The notes: a model not told the origin generated them from the letters alone. Shown: positions 33,694 to 43,008, counted from the first letter of the stretch. The stretch is DNA of 64,000 bases from DASPWW01 sp963803425 (GCA_963803425.1 CAWDMA010000001.1:124001-188000); one strand, 5' to 3'. Translations and numbers: made by a program.

Positions 33694-35793
33694 ATGATGG
33701 TCGGCTCGGGTAGGAGACGGGTTCTTGCGAGCGCGATCGCGCTTGCCGCGACGTGCGCCGCGGTGGCGGCGCCGACGGCGTCGGCGGGGCTGCAGCCCGC
33801 TGCGGCTGCCGACTGCCAGCCGTTCCTCGACGACGTCCCGTGCCTGCAGCCGTTCCCGAACAACCTGTTCACGAAGAAGGCGAACACCCCGACGGGCCGC
33901 CGCCTGAAACTCCCGGCCGATGCGATGCCCGTCAACACCGAGGGCGCCGCGATCGGTCCGCAGCCGTGGAACCGCAGCGACGGGTTCAGCCCGGGCAGCA
34001 TGATCACCGTGCACGTGCCGGGCTTCGACACCGCGCAGGCCTTCGACGACACGGCGCCGGTCCGGATCGAGAACATCGCCAAGTTCCGGCACCGCCGGGC
34101 GCCGATCGTCGTGATCGACCAGGACACCGGCAAGCGGCACCCGATCTGGACCGAGCTCGACGCCAACGCCGACTCCGCCGAGGCCACCAACCTGCTGATC
34201 CACCCGGCGAAGAACTTCAAGGAGAAGCACCGGTACATCGTCGCGCTCCGCAACCTGAAGGACGCCGGCGGCATGCAGATCGCGGCGCCGCGGTGGTTCG
34301 AGCTGCTCCGTGACGGCGGCAGCCTGCCGGCTGAGCTGAAGGGCCAGCAGAAGCGCTACAGGGGGATCCTGCACGCCCTCCGCGGGGCCGGGATCAAGGC
34401 GGACGACAGCCTGTACGAGGCCTGGAACTTCACGGTCGCCAGCCGCAAGGACCGCACCGGGCGCCTGCTCGACATCCGCGACGACGCCTTCGATCAGCTC
34501 GGCGACGCCAACCTCGCGAACCGCAAGGTGCAGGGCTCGTCGCCGCAGTTCAAGGTCACCGACGTAGAGAACTTCACGCCGGCGGAGAACCCGGAGCTGA
34601 TGCGGGTCGTCCGCGGCACCTTCCAGGTCCCGTGCTACCTGGACAAGGCGGGTTGCCCGCCCGGCGCCGGGTTCAACTACAACTCGGCGAAGCGCGACGC
34701 GCGCCCCTCGCAGATCCCGGGCAACATCGCGAACCCGAGGTTCATCTGCATCATCCCGCGCGTAGCCGCGTCGACGCCCGCCCGTGTGTCGCTGTACGGG
34801 CACGGGCTGCTGGGCTCGGCCGACGAGGTCGACGCGGGGAACATCCAGGACATGGCGTCCGAGCACGACTTCGTGTTCTGCGCGACGGACTACTGGGGCC
34901 TGTCGGAGGGCGACGTCGCCTACGACATCTCGGCGCTCCAGGACCTGAACAACTTCCCGCCCGTGATCGACCGCAATCAGCAGGCCGTTCTCAACACCCA
35001 GTACCTCGGCCGCCTCCTGATCCACCCGCAGGGGTTCACTACGAGCCCCGCGTTCCAGAGCGGCGCCGATCACCTGATCGACACCACCAACCTGTTCTAC
35101 GACGGGAACAGCCAGGGCGGCATCACCGGCGGCATCGTCACCGCCGTCGCCCCCGACTTCACCCGCGGTGTGCTCGGGGTCACAGGGATGAACTACGGCG
35201 GCATGCTGCTGCAGCGAAGCAGCGACTTCCCGCTGTACTCGACCTTCCTGTTCGGGCGGGCGCCGGGCGGCGGGTACACGGACGACTCGATCCACCCGCT
35301 GGTCCTCGACCTGGCGCAGCAGCTGTGGGACCGCGGTGAGACGAACGGGTACGTCGCCCACATGACCTCGAAGCCGCTCCCCGACACGCCGAAGCACAAG
35401 GTGCTGATGCAGATTGCGTACGGCGACTTCCAGGTGAGCCAGTACTCGGCGGCGGTCGAGGCGCGCACGATCGGGGCGCGCTCCTACCAGCCGGCGCTCG
35501 ACCTGCCGGCGCGCGAGCAGGACGTCAACCTGCTCTACAAGATCCCCGCGATCAAGTCGTTCCCGTTCAAGGGCTCGGCGATGGTGATCTGGGACAGCGG
35601 CCCCGGCTTCAACACGCCGCCGCCGCTCACGAACACGGCGCCGGAGGAGGGCGTGAACGGCGAGGACCCGCACAGCAAGCCGCGCTCGACCGTAGCCGCG
35701 CGCACGCAGAAGTCAGAGTTCCTGAAGCCGGCCGGCCGGGTGGTCGATGTGTGCGGCGGCTCACCCTGCCACACGGACGCGTTCGTCCCGTAG
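33694..35793 (+). CDS. Large exported alpha/beta-hydrolase-like protein
   Basis: A 699-residue secreted protein. Signal peptide: RRRVLASAIALAATCAAVAAPTASA. The N-terminal third starts with Cys-containing CQPFLDDVPCLQPFPNNLF. A central alpha/beta-hydrolase core has SLYGHGLLGSADEVD and the nucleophile elbow YDGNSQGGITGG, a GxSxG variant. ATG 33694 follows GAGGAGGG; a TAGACT -10-like element lies at 33655. The N-terminal region recalls the lipase-N-type domain of large surface lipases, from memory only. The role is likely extracellular ester hydrolysis, but no substrate can be named. Confidence 0.75.
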   Translation: MMVGSGRRRVLASAIALAATCAAVAAPTASAGLQPAAAADCQPFLDDVPCLQPFPNNLFTKKANTPTGRRLKLPADAMPVNTEGAAIGPQPWNRSDGFSPGSMITVHVPGFDTAQAFDDTAPVRIENIAKFRHRRAPIVVIDQDTGKRHPIWTELDANADSAEATNLLIHPAKNFKEKHRYIVALRNLKDAGGMQIAAPRWFELLRDGGSLPAELKGQQKRYRGILHALRGAGIKADDSLYEAWNFTVASRKDRTGRLLDIRDDAFDQLGDANLANRKVQGSSPQFKVTDVENFTPAENPELMRVVRGTFQVPCYLDKAGCPPGAGFNYNSAKRDARPSQIPGNIANPRFICIIPRVAASTPARVSLYGHGLLGSADEVDAGNIQDMASEHDFVFCATDYWGLSEGDVAYDISALQDLNNFPPVIDRNQQAVLNTQYLGRLLIHPQGFTTSPAFQSGADHLIDTTNLFYDGNSQGGITGGIVTAVAPDFTRGVLGVTGMNYGGMLLQRSSDFPLYSTFLFGRAPGGGYTDDSIHPLVLDLAQQLWDRGETNGYVAHMTSKPLPDTPKHKVLMQIAYGDFQVSQYSAAVEARTIGARSYQPALDLPAREQDVNLLYKIPAIKSFPFKGSAMVIWDSGPGFNTPPPLTNTAPEEGVNGEDPHSKPRSTVAARTQKSEFLKPAGRVVDVCGGSPCHTDAFVP

Positions 35794-35871
35794 GCGCGCC
35801 GCGCTTGCGGTCGCGCCGCGTCCGCGCTACCTTCGCAGGGTGTCGGGCGCGGGAGTCGTAGCTCGTTGAGC

Positions 35872-37422
35872 ATGGCCGTGCGAAGGGGCGGCGCGATCGC
35901 GGCGATCCTTCTCGGGGCCCTGGCAGTTGCGCCGGCCGCAGCCCACGCCAACAAATTCCCGGTCAGCACGACCGCCGACAGCGGCGACGGATCGCTGCGC
36001 AAGGCGATCACCGACGCGAACGCGAGCGGTGGGCCGGACGTGATCCCGATCACCGCGAGGGGCACGATCAAGCTCGCGAGCGCGCTGCCCGCGATCACCG
36101 GTGACGTCGAGATCGACGGACCCGGATCGGCGGCGCTGACGGTGTTGCGTACCTCGGGCGGCTCCTACCGGATCTTCCAGATCCTCGCCCCGGCGGTCGT
36201 CTCGATCTCGGACCTGACGGTCTCGGACGGGAGGCTGACGGCAAACCTCAGCGAGGGAGCGGGCGTGAACAGCACCGGGGACTTGACGCTGGAGCGGGTC
36301 GTGGTCAGCGACAACGCGATCGACGTCAACGCCGCGGTCTCGTCCCCGCAGGCGGAGGGCGGGGGGATCTGGGCCAGCGGCGCCCTGCACCTCGACCGCA
36401 CCACGGTGACCGGAAACTCCGTCAGCGTCACCGGCGGGAGCTCCAACGACTTCAGCGAAGGGGGCGGGGTCTTTCTCGCCGGAGGGGTGCACGAGATCGA
36501 GCGCAGCACGGTCAACGGCAACACTGCGACGGCGACCGCGGCCGCCGCCGCGACCGCGTCGGCGTCGGGCGGCGGGATCGATGCGAACGGCACGACCACG
36601 ATCGAGCGGGACACGATCAGCGGGAACGCGGTCGTCGCCACCGGAGGCGCGGCGGACTTCGGCAGGGGAGGCGGGGTCCGATCGATCGCGGGCTTCTCCG
36701 CGACCAGCTCGACGATCACCGCGAACAGCGCCCCCGACGAGCCGGACATCCCCAGCGCCAACCTGTTCGCGGTCGGGACGAACACGTTCAGGAACGTGAT
36801 CGTCTCCGACCCGCTCGGCGGCGCCGGGAACTGCTTCGGGACGACCTCCGGCGGATTCAACATGGAGGACGGGACGAGCTGCGGCTTCACGCTGCCCACC
36901 GACCAATCCGGCACCGACCCGATGATCAACCCGGTGCTCGCGTCAAACGGCGGCACCACGAAGACCCACGCCCTGCTCGCGGGGAGCCCGGCGATCGACC
37001 GCGGGAACGGCTTCGGCGAGACGACCGACCAGCGCGGGCGGGCGCGACCGAGCGACTTCGCGACGATCGCGAACGCGCCCGGAGGCGACGGCTCCGACGT
37101 CGGCGCGTTCGAGGCCGAGGCGCCGCCGACACCCCCGCAATCGCCCGCCGCGCCCGACACGGATCCTCCCGAGACGACGATCGACAAGGCGCCCCGGCGA
37201 CGGACCACGAAGCGCAAGGCCAGCCTCCGCTTCTCCTCCGACGAGCCCGGCTCGCGGTTCGAGTGCAAGCTCGACAAGGGCGACTTCGAGCCGTGCACCT
37301 CGCCGCTGAAGCTGAAGCACCTGAAGCGTCACAGGCATCGCCTCCAGGTGCGGGCGATCGACCCGGCGGGCAACGCCGATCCCACCCCCGCGATCGGGAA
37401 GTGGAGGGTGCGGAGGCGCTGA
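35872..37422 (+). CDS. Secreted beta-helix protein with cationic C-terminal domain
   Basis: A 516-residue exported protein. Signal peptide: RRGGAIAAILLGALAVAPAAAHA. The N-terminal FPVSTTADSGDGSLRKAITDANAS is a CSLREA-like motif without the Cys. A parallel beta-helix follows with repeats of the type DRTTVTGNSVSVTGG (about residues 60-300). The C-terminus has one Ig-like module, RFSSDEPGSRFECKLDKGDF with EPCTSP, nearly the same as in the protein at 7395-10133, and a basic tail (KLKHLKRHRHRLQ, WRVRRR). ATG 35872 is favoured. It follows the hydrolase-like gene by 78 bp. No catalytic residues are recognised. Confidence 0.83.
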   Translation: MAVRRGGAIAAILLGALAVAPAAAHANKFPVSTTADSGDGSLRKAITDANASGGPDVIPITARGTIKLASALPAITGDVEIDGPGSAALTVLRTSGGSYRIFQILAPAVVSISDLTVSDGRLTANLSEGAGVNSTGDLTLERVVVSDNAIDVNAAVSSPQAEGGGIWASGALHLDRTTVTGNSVSVTGGSSNDFSEGGGVFLAGGVHEIERSTVNGNTATATAAAAATASASGGGIDANGTTTIERDTISGNAVVATGGAADFGRGGGVRSIAGFSATSSTITANSAPDEPDIPSANLFAVGTNTFRNVIVSDPLGGAGNCFGTTSGGFNMEDGTSCGFTLPTDQSGTDPMINPVLASNGGTTKTHALLAGSPAIDRGNGFGETTDQRGRARPSDFATIANAPGGDGSDVGAFEAEAPPTPPQSPAAPDTDPPETTIDKAPRRRTTKRKASLRFSSDEPGSRFECKLDKGDFEPCTSPLKLKHLKRHRHRLQVRAIDPAGNADPTPAIGKWRVRRR

Positions 37423-37423
37423 C

Positions 37424-37966
37424 CTAGAGGCTCAGTTCGCCGCCGGCTGCGGGCGGGGCGGTCGGGTCCTCGCCCCCCTCGCCCGGCTGCTCGCGCGCGA
37501 TGTACTCCTCGGCGAGCAGCAGGTTGTCCGTGGAGCGCTCCACGACGCTGAGCAGGTCCATCATCAGGGAGACCTCCTCGACCTGCTCCTTCACGAACCA
37601 CTGCATGAACTGCTCGGCCTTGTAGTCCTCCGACTCGCGCGCGAGCTTGAACAGCTCGTTGATCTCCTCGCCGACCCGCTGCTCCTGCTCCAGCGCCACC
37701 TTCACGGGCGCGACGGCATCGGAGAACTTCGTCTGCTGCGACGCGATGTCCGGGATCTTCACTTCCTCGTCGACGTCGATCAGGTACTGGACCATCATCA
37801 TCGCGTGGGTCCGCTCCTCGACCGCCTGGCGGTAGAAGAAGGCGGCCAGGCGGGGCAGCGTCTCGGCGTCGTAGTAGACCGCCGCCGCGATGTACTGCTG
37901 GTGCGCCGCGAACTCGTTCGAGATCTGCTCGTTGAGCGCGTCGGCGAAGGACTTCTCAGGACTCAT
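37424..37966 (-). CDS. Non-haem ferritin
   Basis: A 180-residue four-helix ferritin. Ferroxidase-centre residues are visible in NEFAAHQQYIAAAVYYD (Glu), QAVEERTHAMMMVQY (ExxH) and WFVKEQVEEVSLMMDL (Glu). A C-terminal tail of about 25 residues (EQPGEGGEDPTAPPAAGG) is longer than in standard FtnA. It oxidises and stores iron as a 24-mer (family knowledge). ATG 37966 begins MSPEKSFADALNEQ. It is 10 bp downstream of the enolase-superfamily gene on the same strand and converges on the beta-helix gene with a 1-bp gap. Confidence 0.92.
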   Translation of the reverse strand: MSPEKSFADALNEQISNEFAAHQQYIAAAVYYDAETLPRLAAFFYRQAVEERTHAMMMVQYLIDVDEEVKIPDIASQQTKFSDAVAPVKVALEQEQRVGEEINELFKLARESEDYKAEQFMQWFVKEQVEEVSLMMDLLSVVERSTDNLLLAEEYIAREQPGEGGEDPTAPPAAGGELSL

Positions 37967-37976
37967 GACCCGGACC

Positions 37977-39044
37977 CTACTGCTCCGCCCAGCGGAAGCC
38001 GGTCTCGGACGGGACCGGATCCATCGGCGTCTGCGGGAGGCCGTCGGGGACCGAGGGGTCGTTGTATCCCGACGGCGCCACGTCGTTGGGGCTGTCGGGA
38101 TGGAACATCGACGCCAGGTACTGGATCTGGCCGCGCCCCGGACCGACCTCACCCTGGCCGCCGCCGTAGATCGCGATCCCGCTGCGCTCGCAGTGCTCGT
38201 ACACGGCGAGCAGCTCGCCGACCGAGCCGAACCGCGACGGCTTGGAGTTGATCGCGTTCGGGTCGCGCTCGACGATGTCGGAGACGCGGTGCAGCGGGGC
38301 GTCCCACGTCACTCGGTCCATGTGGGGCGCGAGCACCGGGCGCGTCTCGTCGTTGATGTCGGGGTCCTCCAGGTACGCGTCCGGGAACGCGCCGGCGACG
38401 GCCTCGTACAGCTCCGGGTCCGTGTCGACGTCGACCGGGGTGCCCTCGTACAGGCCCTTCAGGTCGAGCACGTCGACGCCGGCGACGGCGCGGAGCTCCG
38501 CGATCAGTTCCGCGTCCCAGTCGTTCTCGGGGTCGAGCTTGAACCGCGTTCGCGGGTACTTCGCGAGCCGCTTCGTGACCGGCTCGACCGTGGAGCGGGT
38601 CTCGTGCTCCCCGAACGACCCGAGCCGGGTCGAGCACACGAACGTGAGCTGCCTCGGCTCCCGGCCGAGCGCCTCGTGCAGCGGCACCCCGCCCTGGCGC
38701 AGGGCGAGGTCGAGCGCGGCGGCCTCGTACGCCCAGCGGCGGTAGTCGCGGGACGCGTCCCGGACCGGGGGCGCGTTCGCGAACAGGTCGAGCCTTGCGA
38801 TCAGCTCGCAGTACTCACCGAAGGTGGTCGGGCCGCTCAGATCGAGCACCGGGCCGGCGTCACGGTGGGCGACGTGATCGAGCACGTCGTAGACGACGTC
38901 CTCGCTGACGCCCTCCTGCCCGTCCCCGCGCACGTGGACGATCGTCGACGGCCGCGTGAACTCCCCGTAGGTGCGGTCCCTGTCCTCGAGCTCGTACGAG
39001 GAGATCGACAGCGGCAGGTCGGCGAGACGCTCGAACAGGCTCAC
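37977..39044 (-). CDS. Enolase-superfamily enzyme (muconate-lactonising / OSBS subgroup-like)
   Basis: A 355-residue protein with the capping domain and beta/alpha barrel of the enolase superfamily. Likely catalytic residues are Lys in TRFKLDPEND, metal ligands in VDVLDLKGLYEG, YLEDPDINDE and VTWDAPLH, and Lys in INSKPSRFGSVGELL. A GGGQGEVGPGRGQIQYLAS segment and a Pro-rich tail follow. It probably abstracts an alpha proton of a carboxylate, but there is no menaquinone or muconate gene nearby to name the substrate. It is divergent from the FMN-reductase-like gene at 39165. Confidence 0.78.
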   Translation of the reverse strand: MSLFERLADLPLSISSYELEDRDRTYGEFTRPSTIVHVRGDGQEGVSEDVVYDVLDHVAHRDAGPVLDLSGPTTFGEYCELIARLDLFANAPPVRDASRDYRRWAYEAAALDLALRQGGVPLHEALGREPRQLTFVCSTRLGSFGEHETRSTVEPVTKRLAKYPRTRFKLDPENDWDAELIAELRAVAGVDVLDLKGLYEGTPVDVDTDPELYEAVAGAFPDAYLEDPDINDETRPVLAPHMDRVTWDAPLHRVSDIVERDPNAINSKPSRFGSVGELLAVYEHCERSGIAIYGGGQGEVGPGRGQIQYLASMFHPDSPNDVAPSGYNDPSVPDGLPQTPMDPVPSETGFRWAEQ

Positions 39045-39164
39045 CGGATGAAATCTACTGAGACGGCGCTCCCGCTCACCCCGGCCGCGGTGCCGGCTGC
39101 ACGTAACGGACTCTATTCACCCGCGTCTACACAGATCAACGTCCCAGCTACGGAGGAGGAACGA

Positions 39165-39839
39165 ATGGCTCTTGACCAGAACTACGGCGCGGACCTGCGC
39201 GCCCTCGGCCTCAACTGCACGTTGAAGCGGTCGCCCGCGGAGTCGAACACCGAGTCGCTGATGCGCCGCGTGCTCGGGCTGATGGAGGATCACGGGGCCG
39301 AGACCGAGCTCATCCGTCCGGTCGACTACGAGATCAAGTTCGGGGTGAGCTCGGACGAGGGCAACGGCGACGAGTGGCCCGCGGTGCTGGAGCGGATCAA
39401 GGCGGCCGACATCCTGCTGGTCGGGATGTCGATCTGGTTCGGGCACCGCTCCAGCGTCTGCCAGATGATCGTCGAGCGGCTCGACGGGACCTACCAGGAG
39501 CGCAACGAGAGTGGCCAGTACCCGCTCTACAACAAGGTCGCCGGCGTGGTCGTGACCGGGAACGAGGACGGTGCGCACGCGTGCGCGGAGTCGACGCTGT
39601 TCAACTTCACGCACCTCGGCTGCGTCGTCCCGCCCAACGTAGACACGTACTGGGTCGGCGACGCCGGCCCCGGCCCTTCCTACATCGAGGCCGGCGGAGA
39701 GACCCATCCCTACACGCTGCGGACATCGTCGTGGTGCGCCCACAACCTGCTCCACATGGCGCGGATCCTGCGCGACAACCCGATTCCGGCGGAGGGCAAC
39801 ACGCTGGAGGGCGACGAGGACCCCTGCCACGGAGGGTGA
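39165..39839 (+). CDS. NADPH-dependent FMN reductase / flavodoxin-fold protein
   Basis: A 224-residue protein of the FMN-reductase/WrbA-like fold: LNCTLKRSPAESNTESLMRR (phosphate-binding start), DILLVGMSIWFGHRSSVCQM (flavin loop) and VAGVVVTGNEDGAHACAES. ATG 39165 follows a strong GGAGGAGGAA ribosome site. It is soluble and cytoplasmic. An acidic C-terminus contains DEDPCHGG. It probably reduces flavin or quinone with NAD(P)H; its link to the alcohol-dehydrogenase-like gene 45 bp downstream is positional only. Confidence 0.83.
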   Translation: MALDQNYGADLRALGLNCTLKRSPAESNTESLMRRVLGLMEDHGAETELIRPVDYEIKFGVSSDEGNGDEWPAVLERIKAADILLVGMSIWFGHRSSVCQMIVERLDGTYQERNESGQYPLYNKVAGVVVTGNEDGAHACAESTLFNFTHLGCVVPPNVDTYWVGDAGPGPSYIEAGGETHPYTLRTSSWCAHNLLHMARILRDNPIPAEGNTLEGDEDPCHGG

Positions 39840-39884
39840 CCGCTACGGATCTCGCTGAAACCGGCGCCGGTAGGGTACGCGCCG

Positions 39885-40895
39885 ATGCGGCAGCTCACCT
39901 TCGTCGAGCCGAGCAAGCTCGAGTGGCGGGACGTCCCGGGCCCGAAGCTCGAGGGGGAGTCCGAAGCGATCGTTCGCCCGGTGGCGGTCGCGACCTGCGA
40001 TCTCGACAAGATGGTCGTCCGCGGCTTCGTCCCGGCCGAGGAGGGCCTGCCCTTCGGCCACGAGTGCGTCGCCGAGGTCGTTGACGTCGGCGACGCAGTC
40101 ACTTCGGTGAAGCCGGGCGATCTGGTCAGCGTCCCGTTCCAGATCTCGTGCGGCGAGTGCGACCGGTGCCTGCGCGGGCAGACCGGAAACTGCGAGCGGG
40201 TGGAGCGGATGGCGACCTACGGCCTCCCGATTGGGACCAACTACGGGGGCTTCTTCGCCGACGCGACCAGGGTCCCGTTCGCGGACGCGATGCTTGTCCC
40301 CGTCCCCGACGGGATCGACCCCGCCGCGGTCGCGAGCCTCTCCGACAACATCCCGGACGGGTGGCGGACGGTCGGGCCGCAGCTCGCGGAGCGCCCCGGC
40401 GCGCCGGTGCTGATCTGCGGCGGCGCCGCTACGATCGGGCTGTACGCGATCGCGATCGCGGTCGCGCTGGGCGCGGAGCGGGTCGACGTGCTAGGCGGCC
40501 GGTCGTGGTTTCGCTCCCAGGCCGAGCAGCTCGGCGCGGCCCTGCTCGATCAGGAGTTCCCGAAGCGGGTCGGGTCCTACCCGATCACGGTCGACGCGAG
40601 CACCGACGTGGACGGCCTCGCGTGCGCGCTCCGCTCCACCGAGCCGGACGGGATCTGCACCAGCATCGGGATCTACTTCGACGAGACCACTCCGATGCCG
40701 CTGCTCGAGATGTACACGAGGGGGGTCACCTTCCGGACCGGGCGGGTGCACGCCCGGCCCGCGATGCCCGAGATCCTCGAGCTGGTCCGGGACCGAGGGT
40801 TTCAGCCGGAGCGGATCACGTCGGAGACCGCCACCTGGGACGACGCCGCCGAGGCGGTTGCCGCCCACCGCGCCAAGCTGGTCGTCACCCGCTAG
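39885..40895 (+). CDS. Zinc-type alcohol dehydrogenase-like protein (MDR family)
   Basis: A 336-residue medium-chain dehydrogenase. The catalytic zinc region is FGHECVAEVVDVG; the structural zinc lobe Cys are in ISCGECDRCLRGQTGNC. The dinucleotide fold starts at VLICGGAATIGLYAIA, with GGAATIG rather than GxGxxG. The first zinc ligand is Cys in VAVATCDLDKM, where Asp replaces the usual residues. The product is unknown; it resembles glutathione-independent or threonine-type dehydrogenases. It overlaps the convergent M20 gene by 4 bp. Confidence 0.87.
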   Translation: MRQLTFVEPSKLEWRDVPGPKLEGESEAIVRPVAVATCDLDKMVVRGFVPAEEGLPFGHECVAEVVDVGDAVTSVKPGDLVSVPFQISCGECDRCLRGQTGNCERVERMATYGLPIGTNYGGFFADATRVPFADAMLVPVPDGIDPAAVASLSDNIPDGWRTVGPQLAERPGAPVLICGGAATIGLYAIAIAVALGAERVDVLGGRSWFRSQAEQLGAALLDQEFPKRVGSYPITVDASTDVDGLACALRSTEPDGICTSIGIYFDETTPMPLLEMYTRGVTFRTGRVHARPAMPEILELVRDRGFQPERITSETATWDDAAEAVAAHRAKLVVTR

Positions 40896-42136
40896 CCGAG
40901 CTCGAGGGCGCGGTTCGCGAAGGCGCCGAACGCCTCGATCGCCACGGCGAGGTCGTCCTCCGAGGTGTCCTCGTTCGAGGCGTGGCTGATCCCTCCGATC
41001 GAGGGGCTGAACAGCATCGCCGCTGGGATCACCTTCGCGATCTCGGCGGCGTCGTGGAGGGCGCCGCTGGTGATCGTGCGGTCGGTGCCGGCCACCTCCA
41101 GGCACGACTCGGCGGCCGCCGCCACCAGCCGTGGGTCGAACGCGATCGGCTCGATCCCCCATATGCGCTCGGAGCGATGCGAGCAGCCCCGCTCACCGGC
41201 CGCCGACCCGGCTGCCGCCAGCGCCGCCTCCAGCATCTCCGCCAGATCGCCGGCTCCGGGGGCCCGCAGGTCGACGAGCAGCTCGGCGCTCCCGGCGACC
41301 GCGGTCGCGACGCCGGGGTGCAGGGTCAGCCCCCCGGTCGTCGCCACGGCAGCCTCCCCGCGGGGCAGCCTCTCGATCGCCTGCATCGTCTCCGCCGCGG
41401 CGAGCCCCGCGTCCCGGCGCCGGTCCATCGGGGTCGTGCCGGCGTGGGAGGCCTGTCCCTCGAACCACACCCTGTGGCGCTCCACTCCCACGCACCCGCG
41501 GACGGCGGCGGCGCTGAGCCGCTCCGCCTCCAGCACCGGCCCCTGCTCGATGTGGAGCTCCAGGAACGCGCCGAGCCGCTCCCTCCGGGAGGCCGCCGCC
41601 GGAGCGTCGGCGAGCTCGACCCCGTTCGCGGCGAGCACCTCGGGCAGCCCCCGGCCGTCCCCGTCGTGGAGACCCTCGAGCCGGGCGGGGTCGAGCGTCC
41701 CGGCGACGGCCGAGCTCCCGAACAGGCTGCGCCCGAACCGCGCTCCCTCCTCGTCGGCGAAGTCCACCAGCGCCACCGTCCGGGGCGGCCGCCGACCCGA
41801 CTCCGCCCACGCCCGCACCACCCCGAGCGCTGCCATCGCCCCGAGCGCGCCGTCGAGCCACCCGCCCGCCGGGACGGAGTCGAGGTGCGATCCGACGCCG
41901 AGCGCGGGCTCGGCGTCCCCCTCCAGGTACGCCCACACGTTGCCCGCCTCGTCCCGCTCGGGGGTCAGCCCGATCTCGCCGAGCAGCTCTCCGAACAGGT
42001 CCCTCGCGTCGCGCCACTCCTGATCCCAGCACAGCCGCCGGGCACCGCCCTCTCCGCCGGTGGCGCGCTCCAGCGCGCGCAGGTCGGCGATCACCCGGGC
42101 CGGGTCGATCGGCGGGCCGTCCGCGCCGCCGCTCAA
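40892..42136 (-). CDS. M20-family Zn-dependent N-carbamoylase / hydantoinase-type hydrolase
   Basis: A 414-residue M20 amidohydrolase. Metal and catalytic motifs: GSHLDSVPAGGWLDGALG, DEEGARFGRSLFGS, LELHIEQGPVLE, ASHAGTTPMDRRRD and GALHDAAEIAK...SIGGISHASNEDT. This is the hydantoinase/carbamoylase subgroup (N-carbamoyl-amino-acid, allantoate or ureidoglycolate hydrolysis). The TTG at 42136 overlaps the pentein gene stop (TTGA); GTG 42172 is the alternative. It is the third gene of an overlapping operon with an amino-acid decarboxylase and a guanidine-modifying pentein, so an N-carbamoyl intermediate such as N-carbamoylputrescine or citrulline is a plausible substrate (inference). Confidence 0.87.
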   Translation of the reverse strand: MSGGADGPPIDPARVIADLRALERATGGEGGARRLCWDQEWRDARDLFGELLGEIGLTPERDEAGNVWAYLEGDAEPALGVGSHLDSVPAGGWLDGALGAMAALGVVRAWAESGRRPPRTVALVDFADEEGARFGRSLFGSSAVAGTLDPARLEGLHDGDGRGLPEVLAANGVELADAPAAASRRERLGAFLELHIEQGPVLEAERLSAAAVRGCVGVERHRVWFEGQASHAGTTPMDRRRDAGLAAAETMQAIERLPRGEAAVATTGGLTLHPGVATAVAGSAELLVDLRAPGAGDLAEMLEAALAAAGSAAGERGCSHRSERIWGIEPIAFDPRLVAAAAESCLEVAGTDRTITSGALHDAAEIAKVIPAAMLFSPSIGGISHASNEDTSEDDLAVAIEAFGAFANRALELG

Positions 42137-43008
42137 CCGACCCGTTCGCGGCGCAGCGGCTGAGACAGGCACCGTGCGCCCCCGCCGCCCAGAGTGAACA
42201 TCGACAGGTCCGGGTCGTACACGGACAGCCCGTGGGCGCGGATCGCGTCGTTGAGCTCGCCGGCGCCGGCCCCCGACAGCGCCCGATCCCCGCCCAGAGA
42301 GATCGCGTTGCCGCCGAGCTGGAACGCGTGGTCGGCCCCGAACTCGACCACCTCGAAGCCCTTCTCCCGAAGCCACCGGTGGAGGCTGACCGAGAGCACG
42401 TCGACGCACAGCGCGACGAGCTTCGGGGCGAGCACCGTGCACAGCACGTCGAAGTGCACGTACCGGGCCGGAATCGGCTCGATTCGCACCTCCCAGCCAT
42501 CCTCGCGCATCCAACGCGCCAGCTGGCTCGCGGCGATGTGCTGGGTGCGCTCCTCGCCGCACCCGATCAGCATCGTCCCCGGCTCCAGGATCGCGACGTC
42601 GCCGCCCTCCAGCGCCCCGGCGGTGATCATCCCCCGGACCGGGATCTCGGCGGATCGCAGGAAATCGATCACGGCCGCGTACTCGCCGCGCCGCCACCAC
42701 TGGTGCATCTGGGTGACGACCGAGCCGCGCGGCGTCATCGTGCTCGAGTCGCGCGTGAACACCTGGTAGGGGAGCGCCGGGTCGGGCTCGACGAAGTGGC
42801 ATCGGACCCCGGCGTCCTCGTACGCGGAGACAAGCTCTGCGTGCTGGGAGCGGGCCGCGGCGGGGTCGTAGGCCGCGCCGCTGTCCAGCGTCGCGCGCGA
42901 GATCGCGCTGGTCGGGAGCCACCGGAAGTTGTCCGGCGGGCACAGCAGCACGTCGAGCAGCCGGCCGTGCTCCGAGTCGATCCCCCACCCGGGCGCGGCG
43001 TCCGTCAC
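42133..43008 (-). CDS. Pentein-fold amidinohydrolase (arginine deiminase / DDAH-like)
   Basis: A 291-residue guanidino-group-modifying enzyme. FTRDSSTMTPRGS, the EGGD motif in GALEGGDVAILEP, His-x-Asp in ARYVHFDVLCTVLAP, and the nucleophile Cys in FTLGGGGARCLSQPLRRE match arginine deiminase/DDAH/amidinotransferase penteins. Length fits DDAH or the arginine-dihydrolase domain better than classical ArcA (about 410). The GTG at 43008 overlaps the decarboxylase stop (GTGA). It should convert a guanidine (arginine, agmatine or methylarginine) into a ureido product; context favours a two-step route to a diamine. Confidence 0.85.
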   Translation of the reverse strand: MTDAAPGWGIDSEHGRLLDVLLCPPDNFRWLPTSAISRATLDSGAAYDPAAARSQHAELVSAYEDAGVRCHFVEPDPALPYQVFTRDSSTMTPRGSVVTQMHQWWRRGEYAAVIDFLRSAEIPVRGMITAGALEGGDVAILEPGTMLIGCGEERTQHIAASQLARWMREDGWEVRIEPIPARYVHFDVLCTVLAPKLVALCVDVLSVSLHRWLREKGFEVVEFGADHAFQLGGNAISLGGDRALSGAGAGELNDAIRAHGLSVYDPDLSMFTLGGGGARCLSQPLRRERVG

